The notes under the pieces: generated by a model
What the model was told of the DNA's origin: nothing
The model's input: only the letters and a program-made list of their open reading frames with translations
Databases searched by the model: none
Shown here: positions 7,813 through 15,008 of the stretch, piece by piece
Numbering within the stretch: the stretch's first letter is position 1
How the letters are laid out: each line of letters begins with the position of its first letter
Program-made: the position numbers and the translations under genes
Assembly (NCBI GenBank): GCA_030655835.1
Contig: JAUSPC010000205.1
Span: forward strand, 1 to 32,643
Direction: 5' to 3'
Length of the DNA: 32,643 nt
Origin: Pelolinea sp.
GTDB taxonomy: Bacteria; Chloroflexota; Anaerolineae; Anaerolineales; Anaerolineaceae

Positions 7813-8571
7813 TTACTGATCCAGACCCATCTCATGCAGGATCTTTGCCGTTTCGATTCCAACACGCACCAGATCTTTCTTATGCTCTTCCAGATCTGGA
7901 TCATCTTCGCCTTCGCCAAAGATCGGGTTGCCGCTCAGCAGGATCGTTCCCGCTCGCACACCCTGCATACTCGCGATCACAAATATGGTTGAAGATTCAT
8001 TCTCCACCGCCAGGACACCCAGGTCGAGCCATTTCTGTAATCTGCCTTTATAATCGCCAAACGCCCAGGGAGATTCTAAGTAAAAAGCGTCATGGGTGCG
8101 CACAATACCCAGATGGTAGGTGAGTCCCAATCGTTCACAGGCGTCGATCGACGCGCGCACAATGCGATAATCCGCGATCGCGGGGTAATCGATCGAGATG
8201 AATTCTTCCGTACAGCGCTCACCGCGCACCGCGGCTGTCGCGATGATCATATCGCCCGCTTTCATATTTGGCTGCAGTGCACCGCATGTTCCCATGCGGA
8301 TGATATTCTTACAGCCAATCCGAATAAGTTCTTCCACGCCAATTGCGGTTGGTGAAGGACCAATGCCGGAGCTAGTGCAGCTGACCAGCACGCCATCTTT
8401 CTTGCCCGTATAAGTCACATATTCACGCTTTTCTGCTACCTTCCAGGCTTCATCCATTAACTCAGCAAATAGTTCAACCCGTCCCGGATCCCCGGGGACC
8501 AAAACGGTCGGCGCCGCCTCACCTGGCAAAAGATTGATGTGATGCTGTCGATGCTGGGTTTCTTGATTCAT
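7813..8571 (-). CDS. Nucleoside phosphorylase family (uridine phosphorylase-like), first copy
   Basis: 252 residues with the PNP_UDP_1 fold. Landmarks are NLLPGEAAPTVLVPGDPGR (phosphate site), CTSSGIGPSPTAIGVEELI, GCKNIIRMGTCGAL and AVENESSTIFVIAS. The last is the ribose site with ENE where E. coli uridine phosphorylase has EME. The start ATG 8571 has AGAAGGAG six bases upstream. It is followed within 23 bases by a clear paralogue, so this is an old tandem duplication. The role is nucleoside salvage or catabolism in the cytoplasm; which nucleoside each copy prefers cannot be decided by eye. Confidence 0.9.
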   Translation of the reverse strand: MNQETQHRQHHINLLPGEAAPTVLVPGDPGRVELFAELMDEAWKVAEKREYVTYTGKKDGVLVSCTSSGIGPSPTAIGVEELIRIGCKNIIRMGTCGALQPNMKAGDMIIATAAVRGERCTEEFISIDYPAIADYRIVRASIDACERLGLTYHLGIVRTHDAFYLESPWAFGDYKGRLQKWLDLGVLAVENESSTIFVIASMQGVRAGTILLSGNPIFGEGEDDPDLEEHKKDLVRVGIETAKILHEMGLDQ

Positions 8572-8718
8572 AATCTTTCTCCTTCTAAATAAATAGTACT
8601 TTTTAACTGGATTTATAAATAAAACAATACACTTTTAATCATACCTGAAATTTGGTCTAAGCTTGAATAATTAAGCAAAAAAGATCTGGTTTTTTCATCC
8701 TCCAATCCATACCCACTA

Positions 8719-8750
8719 ATAAAAAATCCGCGTTCAATAAATGCGGATTG
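8719..8750 (-). terminator. Terminator downstream of the UGA-containing rhodanese gene
   Basis: A 7-bp stem, 8725-8731 with 8743-8749, has an 11-base loop; on the minus strand the stem is followed by TTTT. It lies 50 bases past the TAG at 8800-8802. This supports the gene ending there rather than at the internal UGA at 8929-8931. Confidence 0.75.
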
Positions 8751-8799
8751 ATCTTTAGAATACTTTGGAAATATTTTTGCTTTTATTTATATGTTCTGA

Positions 8800-9270
8800 C
8801 TAATTCCCACTATCGATCGGATATCCCGCGTTAAGCCAGGCGCGATACCCGCCCAAAATTGCGTAAACATTAGTATATCCCTTTGAAACAAGATACTGTG
8901 CTGCACGAGCACTTAGGTCTTCGGCCGGTCAGGTGCAGTATGTGAATATAAGCGCGTCTTTCGGGACATCTGGTTCGCTCCCATCAATTTCATTTAATGG
9001 GATCAAAACCGCATCAGGAATATGAGAGGATTCAAATTCCGCGCTGCTGCGCACATCGACCATCAAAGCTTCCCCTGCATCAAAAGAATCTTTGGCGCTT
9101 TGTAAGGTCACTCGAAGAGTATCGTTGTCTCGGCCGTTCTCCGCGTCCGCCGCCACACCGGGATTTTGGCTTTCAGCCTTAAGATTCAAAACCACAAACA
9201 ATATAACAACCGCAATTAGAGCAATACCGACCATCGTTAACGTAATTCGTTTTTGTTTTTTGTTGCCCAT
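8800..9270 (-). CDS. Membrane-anchored rhodanese domain protein, probable selenoprotein (in-frame UGA)
   Basis: Reading through TGA 8929-8931 as one residue gives 156 aa ending at TAG 8800-8802. Residues about 9-30 form one hydrophobic anchor, so the domain probably faces outside. The rhodanese domain follows: ALMVDVRSSAEFESSHIPDA, then the active-site loop IFTYCT-[UGA]-P with C112 and the recoded residue 114, then PAEDLSARAAQYLV and LGGYRAWLNAGYPI. The last segments are textbook rhodanese C-terminus and lie in the same frame after the UGA, so simple truncation is unlikely. Related rhodaneses have, from memory, C-x-C-P here, making the UGA a Cys/Sec position. A SECIS-like hairpin follows the UGA. 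The start ATG 9270 has AAAGGG upstream. The alternative is a recent nonsense mutation. Rhodaneses transfer sulfane sulfur. Confidence 0.8.
8890..8921 (-). promoter_or_regulatory. Candidate bacterial SECIS element
   Basis: On the minus-strand mRNA, numbering the base after UGA as 1, bases 17-21 (GUGCU) pair with 27-31 (AGCAC) around a 5-base loop CGUGC. A lower stem pairs 8-11 (AAGA) with 36-39 (UCUU), with a UA/UA pair between them. The loop starts 22 bases after UGA and has G and U at 23-24. This fits the general bacterial SECIS pattern of a short apical stem-loop with an early loop G close behind the UGA. The fold was made by eye; no energy was computed. Confidence 0.65.
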
Positions 9271-9421
9271 CTAATAAACCCTTTCATCTTGCGTAATCAA
9301 TAAATAATACCAACGTAATTGTGGATTTTGTATTAGAGAATGGTAAAGATTTCCCTCCTATACTCATATTTTCAAGAAATGATGTGTTTTGGGATTAAAA
9401 TAATCCTGATCCTTCCACCGT

Positions 9422-10153
9422 TTACCAAATTCCTGGAAATAGCCTGTAACGTACTTCCTGCGTGTACTCTCGATATCCGGGGAGTTCCTCCTGCAGCGTT
9501 CGATCTTCCAATGCGGTGCGGACGATAAGCGCTATGATCGTTAAGAAAACAGGGATTGCCATCCAGTAAGACCCAAAAAATACTGCCGCACCGATCCAGC
9601 AAATGATCCCGCCTGCGTAACCCGGATGCCGCACAAACTGATATGGTCCGCTTCGCGTGACAGTGTGCCCGCGGTCTGTTTGAATGCGCACATGCGAAGA
9701 AAAAAATGGGTTTGCGAACATCGCCCATGTCGAAAACAGACTACCGGCAGCGCTCACCACGAAAGCGGCAATCTGAACGCTGTCAGGCAGCGCTGGTGAC
9801 CATCCAAAGCGAACATCAAGCCCAGCGATAAGCCAGGCAGCCATTGGCATCGACACTGCCACAATCGGAACCAGGTATTTATCCCATTTTTTTACATTTT
9901 CTTTTTTACCCGCATCCATGCGCTCTTGTGCTGTTTCAGGGAATTTGTAGATTAACACGACCCGGCTTATTATCAGATTACCAGCTGTGTAGATCAAATA
10001 TACCCATCCCTCCCACCAATTCCACCGTCCAGCTGAAAGAAATAGTAGACCACCCATTAAAGCAGTCGTGAACACAAACCGCCCGGCAACCACCTTCCAG
10101 TCGATCACAGATTTTTCCTTACTGTCAACTTCATTTTTACCCTGATCCGCCAT
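9422..10153 (-). CDS. ICMT/PEMT-like membrane methyltransferase family protein
   Basis: 243 residues with about five membrane segments after a short charged N-terminus. The C-terminal half has the isoprenylcysteine carboxyl methyltransferase/phospholipid methyltransferase signature GPYQFVRHPGYAG and the closing ALEDRTLQEELPGYREYTQ segment, which bind S-adenosylmethionine at the membrane face. In bacteria such proteins act on lipids or small molecules and most are uncharacterised. The start ATG 10153 has a strong AGGAGG five bases before it. It sits 151 bases upstream of the rhodanese gene on the same strand; no terminator was seen between them, so co-transcription is possible. Confidence 0.85.
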   Translation of the reverse strand: MADQGKNEVDSKEKSVIDWKVVAGRFVFTTALMGGLLFLSAGRWNWWEGWVYLIYTAGNLIISRVVLIYKFPETAQERMDAGKKENVKKWDKYLVPIVAVSMPMAAWLIAGLDVRFGWSPALPDSVQIAAFVVSAAGSLFSTWAMFANPFFSSHVRIQTDRGHTVTRSGPYQFVRHPGYAGGIICWIGAAVFFGSYWMAIPVFLTIIALIVRTALEDRTLQEELPGYREYTQEVRYRLFPGIW

Positions 10154-10298
10154 GTGATCCTCCTAAGTATGTCATTGGATTATCTCTTTTAGTAACACCT
10201 TAATTGCACCTGTCATATATTTTTAGAGGTATATAAATTTCGGTGTGACAATTTTCTGCATCCTTAAGTATCTATATGGATTTCTGAATTAAAAATCA

Positions 10299-10332
10299 TT
10301 TAACTTTTTTAATTTTAGTATATGATACACAT
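10299..10332 (+). promoter_or_regulatory. Possible promoter giving a leaderless transcript
   Basis: A TATGAT -10 box lies at 10321-10326 with a weak TTTAAC -35 box at 10299-10304 (16-base spacing). Only six bases separate the -10 box from the ATG at 10333, so transcription would start at or next to the start codon. No Shine-Dalgarno is present. Confidence 0.45.
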
Positions 10333-11754
10333 ATGAGTACATCCAACCATCTGACAAAATCCGATTTCCTCTTATATCTTGATGCTCCCCTGCATTTATG
10401 GGCGGCAAAACACGATCGCATCGAAACATCACCCTCTCCATTCAATGTGCATTTAATGGATCAGGGATATGAAGTCGAGCAATTAGCCAAACAATACATT
10501 CTTTCTGTTCTCATTAACCCATTAAATGAAGAAACCCTTCATTGGCAGAGTACTTATTCTTATCAAAATTACACCGTCCGGACAGACGCGCTGGTGGAAA
10601 AACCGCATGAGGGATCTTTCGACCTTTACGAAATAAAAAGCGGCACTGGTGTTCAAAAAGAGAATATTCTCGATGCAGTCTTTCAATACCTGATCCTTTC
10701 AAAACAACTCAACATGGACAAGATATTCATTCTGCATTTGAACAAAGATTATGTCAGAGATGGCGATCTTGATATTCCACAGTTATTTACCGCCGATGAT
10801 ATTACTCAGGATGTCTTAGAAAAGAGCGCCGAAGTTGAAGCCGCTCTCCCTCTGGCGTGGGCAGCCGCGCAGTCCGAAACCATGGGCACCATCCCGCACT
10901 GTCTCAAACCGAATACCTGCCCTTGCCCGTCCCTGTGCCATCCCGATCTGCCAGATAATTCGATCTACAATATTCCGCGCTTGTCGGTAAAAAAGAAAAT
11001 GCAGTTACTTGAGCAGGGTATTCTCATGATCCAGGATATCCCCATCGATTTTGAATTGAGCGATATACAGCGTCAGATCGTCGATGTTGTTTGTTCAAAC
11101 ACTGAATTTATCGATGCGGATGGCATCCGTCAGGAATTTCAGGATTTCGAATTCCCGCTCTATTTTTTGGACTATGAATCCTGCCTGACAGCTGTGCCGT
11201 TATACTATGGCTACCACCCCCAGCAGCAGATGGTCTTTCAATACTCTTTGCATAAAATGAAATCTCCAGATGATGATCTCATCCACTCAGACTATCTGGC
11301 AGATACAAAAGGCGATCCCTCAGCGTCCCTTGTGCGGCACCTGCGGGATGACATCGGCGATACTGGCACGATCTTTGTATGGAACAAATCCTTTGAAATG
11401 ACCCGGCATAAAGAGCTGGCCGTCATCCACCCGGAATACGCCCAGTTTCTCACCGATCTTAACGAGCGCGTCTATGATCTGGGAGAGTTCGTCAGCAAAG
11501 GCCTGTATCTTCACCCGAATTTCAAAGGCAGTTGGTCCATCAAAAACATCCTGCCGGTTATGGTTCCCGACCTGAGTTACGAGAATCTGGAAGTGAATAA
11601 AGGCGATCAGGCCGCAGTAGTATGGTGGGACATGATCACTGGCAATCTATCCCCTGAGGAGGTGGAGTCAACCAAAACCGCTCTCCTGACATATTGCGAA
11701 ATGGACACCTGGGCGATGGTCAGGATCTGGCAAAAATTACGTGAATATTGCTAA
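10333..11754 (+). CDS. DUF2779 protein: PD-(D/E)XK nuclease-like with Fe-S cysteines and DnaQ-like C-terminus
   Basis: 473 residues. The N-terminal part resembles Cas4/RecB-type nucleases: D85 and E100-I-K102 form the PD-(D/E)XK catalytic core. Four cysteines (C190, C196, C198, C202 in HCLKPNTCPCPSLCHP) look like the Fe-S cluster site of Cas4-like nucleases. The C-terminal part starts with FPLYFLDYESC (D280, E282), a DnaQ/RNase H-like exonuclease motif I, and ends with a further acidic site (LLTYCEMDTWAMVRIW). This is the DUF2779 architecture. The biological role is not established; a DNA repair or defence-related nuclease is likely. No cas genes or CRISPR are nearby. It is probably leaderless (see upstream). 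Confidence 0.85.
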   Translation: MSTSNHLTKSDFLLYLDAPLHLWAAKHDRIETSPSPFNVHLMDQGYEVEQLAKQYILSVLINPLNEETLHWQSTYSYQNYTVRTDALVEKPHEGSFDLYEIKSGTGVQKENILDAVFQYLILSKQLNMDKIFILHLNKDYVRDGDLDIPQLFTADDITQDVLEKSAEVEAALPLAWAAAQSETMGTIPHCLKPNTCPCPSLCHPDLPDNSIYNIPRLSVKKKMQLLEQGILMIQDIPIDFELSDIQRQIVDVVCSNTEFIDADGIRQEFQDFEFPLYFLDYESCLTAVPLYYGYHPQQQMVFQYSLHKMKSPDDDLIHSDYLADTKGDPSASLVRHLRDDIGDTGTIFVWNKSFEMTRHKELAVIHPEYAQFLTDLNERVYDLGEFVSKGLYLHPNFKGSWSIKNILPVMVPDLSYENLEVNKGDQAAVVWWDMITGNLSPEEVESTKTALLTYCEMDTWAMVRIWQKLREYC

Positions 11755-11759
11755 AATCG

Positions 11760-12430
11760 CGCACTGATTTCAAAGACCGCGAAAACAGCCATTCCGCGTC
11801 TGCTTGTATAAAAAGAAGGAACCTCTTTATGCTCTTGCCATCTCCACAATGATCAAACGAGACACACCGCATAACTCTGCCTGCCATCCTTGCTCTCATA
11901 TCAGATAAGTTGGTTCGCCTCGATTTCTGCGGCAAATACATGTGCGTCCTGAGCGATCTGCATTGCCCCATCTGTTTTATCCCCTGAAACAATACAGCGC
12001 AGCTATCCGTCGCGCGCAGTGACCGGGTATTTTTTTTCAAATGGAACGGTTTTAGACCCGCTTGCATTGGTTTGATCCAGATCTGTAAGAACCGGACCGG
12101 TGTGCTGCTGTCCTCGTTCATCTCGCTGTGAGTGATTCCGGAACCGGTGCATGTATATTGGCTGTCCCCGCGCTGCAGGTAATTTACTTCTCCCATATTA
12201 TCCTGGTGCTTTAAGCTCCCGCTCACGCAGTAGGATATGATCTCCATTTCAGAATGCGGATGTGTTTCAAATCCACTCTTCGGCCTAACTAAAAAATCAT
12301 TAAATGCATACAGCACCCCAAAGGGCTGGTTGGCGCTGTCCTGATAATCACCAAACTCAAAGTGAAACCGTCCGATATGCCAGCCGTAATCTTTATGAAA
12401 AATGTTTGTTGACGGGATTTTTAATAACAC
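11760..12430 (-). pseudogene. Decayed pirin-family (YhhW-like) gene
   Basis: The first 115 or so codons are a good pirin N-domain: GWHIGRFHFEFGDY, FETHPHSEMEIISYCVSG with the metal histidines, GDSQYTCTGSGITHSE and FLQIWIKP. At an eight-A run (plus strand T's 12031-12038) the frame breaks. The family-like continuation (GAMQIAQDAHVFAAEIEANQ) is found in another frame, which has three stops at 12003-12005, 11901-11903 and 11853-11855. Pirins of this group are cupins, some with quercetinase activity. One frameshift in a homopolymer might be a sequencing error, but the three additional stops make real decay likely. It follows the ABM-like gene by seven bases, a former operon partner. Confidence 0.8.
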
Positions 12431-12437
12431 GTGCGGT

Positions 12438-12731
12438 TTACTTGAATCTTCTATTAAAGATCAGATCCCCGTCATGCCACTCTGGTTCACATTCCAGAAG
12501 TTTCATCATCTTTAAATACTGTTTATTTGATCTCTCGCTTTCCGCGTGTTTTATATATGTATCTTGGCTGCTGAAAATCACCACTAAATACATGATGGAG
12601 TCATCTTCATCCATTTGGTAAACGTACACATCCTCAATGCCTGGAATATCTCTGATTTCCACATCCATATGTTTTTTAAGATCTTTAAGTTTCCCCTCTT
12701 TTAGTTTTAATTTTGCGATTGTTCCATACAT
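12438..12731 (-). CDS. ABM-like dimeric alpha-beta barrel protein, 97 aa
   Basis: 97 residues that look like a ferredoxin-like alpha/beta barrel of the antibiotic-biosynthesis-monooxygenase group: MYGTIAKLKLKEGKLKDLKKHM, a central VYVYQMDEDDSIMYLVVIFSS strand pair, and a closing EPEWHDGDLIF. This assignment is from pattern and length. ATG 12731 is chosen because GAAGGAG lies five or six bases upstream; the frame is open further up to 12785 but has no ribosome binding site there. Such small proteins often act as dimers in oxidation or heme chemistry, or without known catalysis. It is followed within seven bases by the decayed pirin gene. Confidence 0.7.
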   Translation of the reverse strand: MYGTIAKLKLKEGKLKDLKKHMDVEIRDIPGIEDVYVYQMDEDDSIMYLVVIFSSQDTYIKHAESERSNKQYLKMMKLLECEPEWHDGDLIFNRRFK

Positions 12732-12870
12732 CGGATCTCCTTCAAATATTGTTGGATACATTTTACCCGTTATCATTGTACGCACCCAAATCGGGAATAG
12801 GTATTAACAATAAGTATGAAATTTAGATCTTTTTTACAGGAAAAATCCGATCTGATTATTTTTCTGATTA

Positions 12871-12912
12871 ATTGTCATTCTGAGGCCAAAGCGATCGCGC
12901 AGTAAATCCCAG
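12871..12912. repeat. Degenerate short dispersed repeat (GTCATTCTGAG type)
   Basis: A stretch starting with ATTGTCATTCTGAGG and containing AAAGCGATCGCGCAGTAAATC resembles a worn copy of the short palindromic GTCATT...GCGAAG...ATC repeats scattered through many bacterial genomes. A better preserved relative is at 13592-13633. Confidence 0.4.
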
Positions 12913-12932
12913 GGGCATCACGAGGCTTTCAA

Positions 12933-13403
12933 TTATCCATCCACCTCAAATGTCGCGATGATCGCCGAATTGCTTTCTTCCATCGTGATATTGAAAACAG
13001 ATATAAATTGGTCCGGTTTTTCAAACACCGTTACGTCCACCATCCTCGCCCCAAAATAGGACTCCATCTCCTCAACGGTCTCCCAGACCTGTACCGCGAT
13101 ATCATACGACTGCCCGCTGTCATACAGCAGCAAAACGCAATTATCCCATCCATGCAGGTTTTCCGCATCCGTCAAAACAGCATAAGGGTCTGGATAAGAA
13201 AAAGACAAACCAAGCGCCTCATCGGTATAGCTGTTCCACCCCTCCGGAACTGCCTCGGTTGATAGAATTTCCACGGGCGCCGCAGTCTCAGTGGGTTCAA
13301 CACGCGGCTCTGGCAGGTCGGGCTGCGGTGCCCTTGGCGTGCACCCAGCAGCGATCAAACTAACACATACGATCAGCAGCTGGTAGGCAATTACTTTTCT
13401 CAT
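12933..13403 (-). CDS. Putative lipoprotein with a single soluble domain
   Basis: 156 residues. The N-terminus is a lipoprotein signal peptide with lipobox IAAGC (cysteine about 20), followed by a proline/threonine/glutamate-rich linker to about residue 50. A small globular domain starts at GWNSYTDEALGLSFSYPDPY, the PsbP/DUF-like pattern common in secreted bacterial lipoproteins. It is probably anchored on the outer face of the membrane. Function unknown. Start ATG 13403 is preferred because GGGAG lies six to ten bases upstream; the frame extends to a TTG at 13418. No obvious operon partner. Confidence 0.75.
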   Translation of the reverse strand: MRKVIAYQLLIVCVSLIAAGCTPRAPQPDLPEPRVEPTETAAPVEILSTEAVPEGWNSYTDEALGLSFSYPDPYAVLTDAENLHGWDNCVLLLYDSGQSYDIAVQVWETVEEMESYFGARMVDVTVFEKPDQFISVFNITMEESNSAIIATFEVDG

Positions 13404-13591
13404 TTCAATTTCTCCCAATCCTCTTCAGGATAAAAAACCACGTTTAACCTAATCTATCAATTGCATCCTACAACAAAATCACTTCAATAGCACATCAATT
13501 TCTTACCCCCCTTTAAGAATAAATTTCACACTTTCTTAGATCATGGCCTCACGGCAGCATATCTTTGGGGTATTGCAAAGCAACCCAAGGA

Positions 13592-13633
13592 ATTGTCATT
13601 GCGAGATTTCCGAAGGAAACCGTGGCAATCCCT
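13592..13633. repeat. Short dispersed palindromic repeat
   Basis: The sequence runs ATTGTCATTGCGAGATTTCC, then GAAGGAAACC, then GTGGCAATCCC. The outer parts ATTGTCATTGC and GTGGCAAT form imperfect inverted arms, and the GAGATTTCCGAAGGAAAC core also folds back on itself. This is the widespread CATTGCGAG...CGTGGCAATC type found in multi-copy in many genomes. Confidence 0.65.
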
Positions 13634-13645
13634 CCCTTAAGTCAT

Positions 13646-13821
13646 GTCATCCGAAAAATTTCCCCGATTGGGAAGCCAGATACCGCGACCAACTGCAGTA
13701 CACTGGCTTCACCCGCGCCATCCTCTCCTCCATCCGCAATCTGCCCACCTTCAACCTGATGGCCGAATACGAACACGTGGCAGCCAACGGCATCTCCATC
13801 CAGAATCTTATTCGGAATTAA
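13646..13821 (+). pseudogene. Possible C-terminal gene remnant
   Basis: From about 13660 to TAA 13819-13821 the plus-strand frame reads like genuine protein (FPDWEARYRDQLQYTGFTRA, then SIRNLPTFNLMAEYEHVA) and is GC-richer than its flanks. It has no start of its own and runs out of a dispersed repeat, so it looks like the tail of a disrupted gene. The family is not recognised. Confidence 0.3.
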
Positions 13822-13894
13822 GAATCCATTCTCTAATTTTACCGAATGCGTTTTATAATACTTTCATCTAAATATATTTTTTAAGGAAATAATT

Positions 13895-14770
13895 ATGAAA
13901 GTTGCAGTCACTGGCGCCTATGGTCTGCTAGGCAGCGATGTTGTAAAAGTCTTACAGGAACAAAAACATGAGGTCATTCCTTTCCCACCCCATGCTGATC
14001 TAGACTTGGCTGAATTTGGTAAAGTGCGAGAGTTCGTATTTAAGTATCAGCCGGAAGTTATCGTCCACCTGGCTGCCATTCCTAATCCGGATGTGGTTGA
14101 AAAAGACCCTGTACTGGGTTGGCGTAATAATTTTAATTCTACCTATAACCTGGTTCGTGTCCTGCATGAAACTGGTGGGGTAATGTGCTATGGCAGCACG
14201 GATAGCGTCTTTTCCGGGCATGATGCTAAAGGTCCTTATAATGAGTTTTCCATCAAGCATCCGCTCAATATCTACGGACAAACCAAGTACGCATCTGAGC
14301 AGATCATTGAGCAGAAAATGCAAAAATATTTCATTCTTCGCCTGCCCTTTCTTTTTGGGCTGGGTGGGCGGTCAGAAACCAACAAACTTCTCAATCTCAT
14401 AAAAAAAGCCAAAGCCGGTGAAAAGACCGTGTTGCAAAGTGACTCATGGTCTTCGGTTTGCGCCGCTTGGGATGTGGGATGGGCAATTAGTAAGATCATC
14501 TCCACCAGCAATTGGGGCATATATCACCTCGCTAGCGAACCGGCTGTTTCCCGCGCAGGCATGATGCGCTGCTTCCTGAATCTGATTGGCTTTGATACCA
14601 ATCTGGTGGAAGAAACAAATTATGTAGATGCCCGCAAACTTGCCAAACGTGCTCATTATTCAGTCATGACCAGCGTCCTGCTGGAATCCACTTTTGGATT
14701 CAGTATGCCCTCCTGGCAAATTGGTATGCAAAAATGCATTGAAGAATTGAAAAAGCAGGGTGTGGTTTAA
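13895..14770 (+). CDS. RmlD-like NAD(P)-dependent sugar reductase/epimerase (extended SDR)
   Basis: 291 residues. The N-terminal GAYGLLG is the extended-SDR Rossmann glycine motif; DLDLAEFGKVREFVFKYQPEVIVHLAAI is the typical RmlD second segment; YGSTDSVFSG and YGQTKYASEQ give the catalytic S/T and Y-x3-K. Known relatives reduce dTDP-4-keto-rhamnose or act on other nucleotide or S-adenosylmethionine-linked substrates. No dTDP-sugar genes are nearby, so the substrate is open. AAGGA lies eight to twelve bases before the ATG. The gene stands alone and is closed by a terminator at 14808. Confidence 0.88.
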   Translation: MKVAVTGAYGLLGSDVVKVLQEQKHEVIPFPPHADLDLAEFGKVREFVFKYQPEVIVHLAAIPNPDVVEKDPVLGWRNNFNSTYNLVRVLHETGGVMCYGSTDSVFSGHDAKGPYNEFSIKHPLNIYGQTKYASEQIIEQKMQKYFILRLPFLFGLGGRSETNKLLNLIKKAKAGEKTVLQSDSWSSVCAAWDVGWAISKIISTSNWGIYHLASEPAVSRAGMMRCFLNLIGFDTNLVEETNYVDARKLAKRAHYSVMTSVLLESTFGFSMPSWQIGMQKCIEELKKQGVV

Positions 14771-14807
14771 TCCTAAACTTATTTATCACCTTCCACTTGC
14801 TTCTTCA

Positions 14808-14832
14808 TGCCACCACAGGTGGTAGTTTTTTA
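14808..14832 (+). terminator. Intrinsic terminator after the RmlD-like gene
   Basis: CCACC-ACA-GGTGG at 14810-14822, extended by one T-A and one G-T pair, is followed by AGTTTTTT. Confidence 0.75.
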
Positions 14833-15008
14833 TGGATTCATGACTTTTAACGCATATAAGTTGGATGGATGATCCGCGGGAGGTTGTCCTGAACTTTAAT
14901 GCTCTCGAATAGGATAACCCGGATAATACACAATTTCGTTATTGGAAAAATCAGCGAACAACATTAATTTATAGTTTTATAAATCGCGGTTTGATTGAAG
15001 AGGCTCTG

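Larger units (their letters stand above)
13419..13894. other. Gene-poor stretch with a dispersed repeat and a coding remnant
   Basis: This stretch holds AT-rich DNA to about 13540, a palindromic repeat (13592-13633) and a GC-richer island to 13821. The frame that spans them (13543-13821) is not convincing as a whole because its first half is repeat sequence. Before 13895 lies the AAGGA ribosome binding site of the next gene. Confidence 0.6.

Noticed and set aside
11853-12005. UGA/UAG codons in the pirin gene as recoding sites
   Set aside because: They occur together with a frameshift, are of mixed type, and have no supporting hairpin or conserved Cys context, so decay is simpler.
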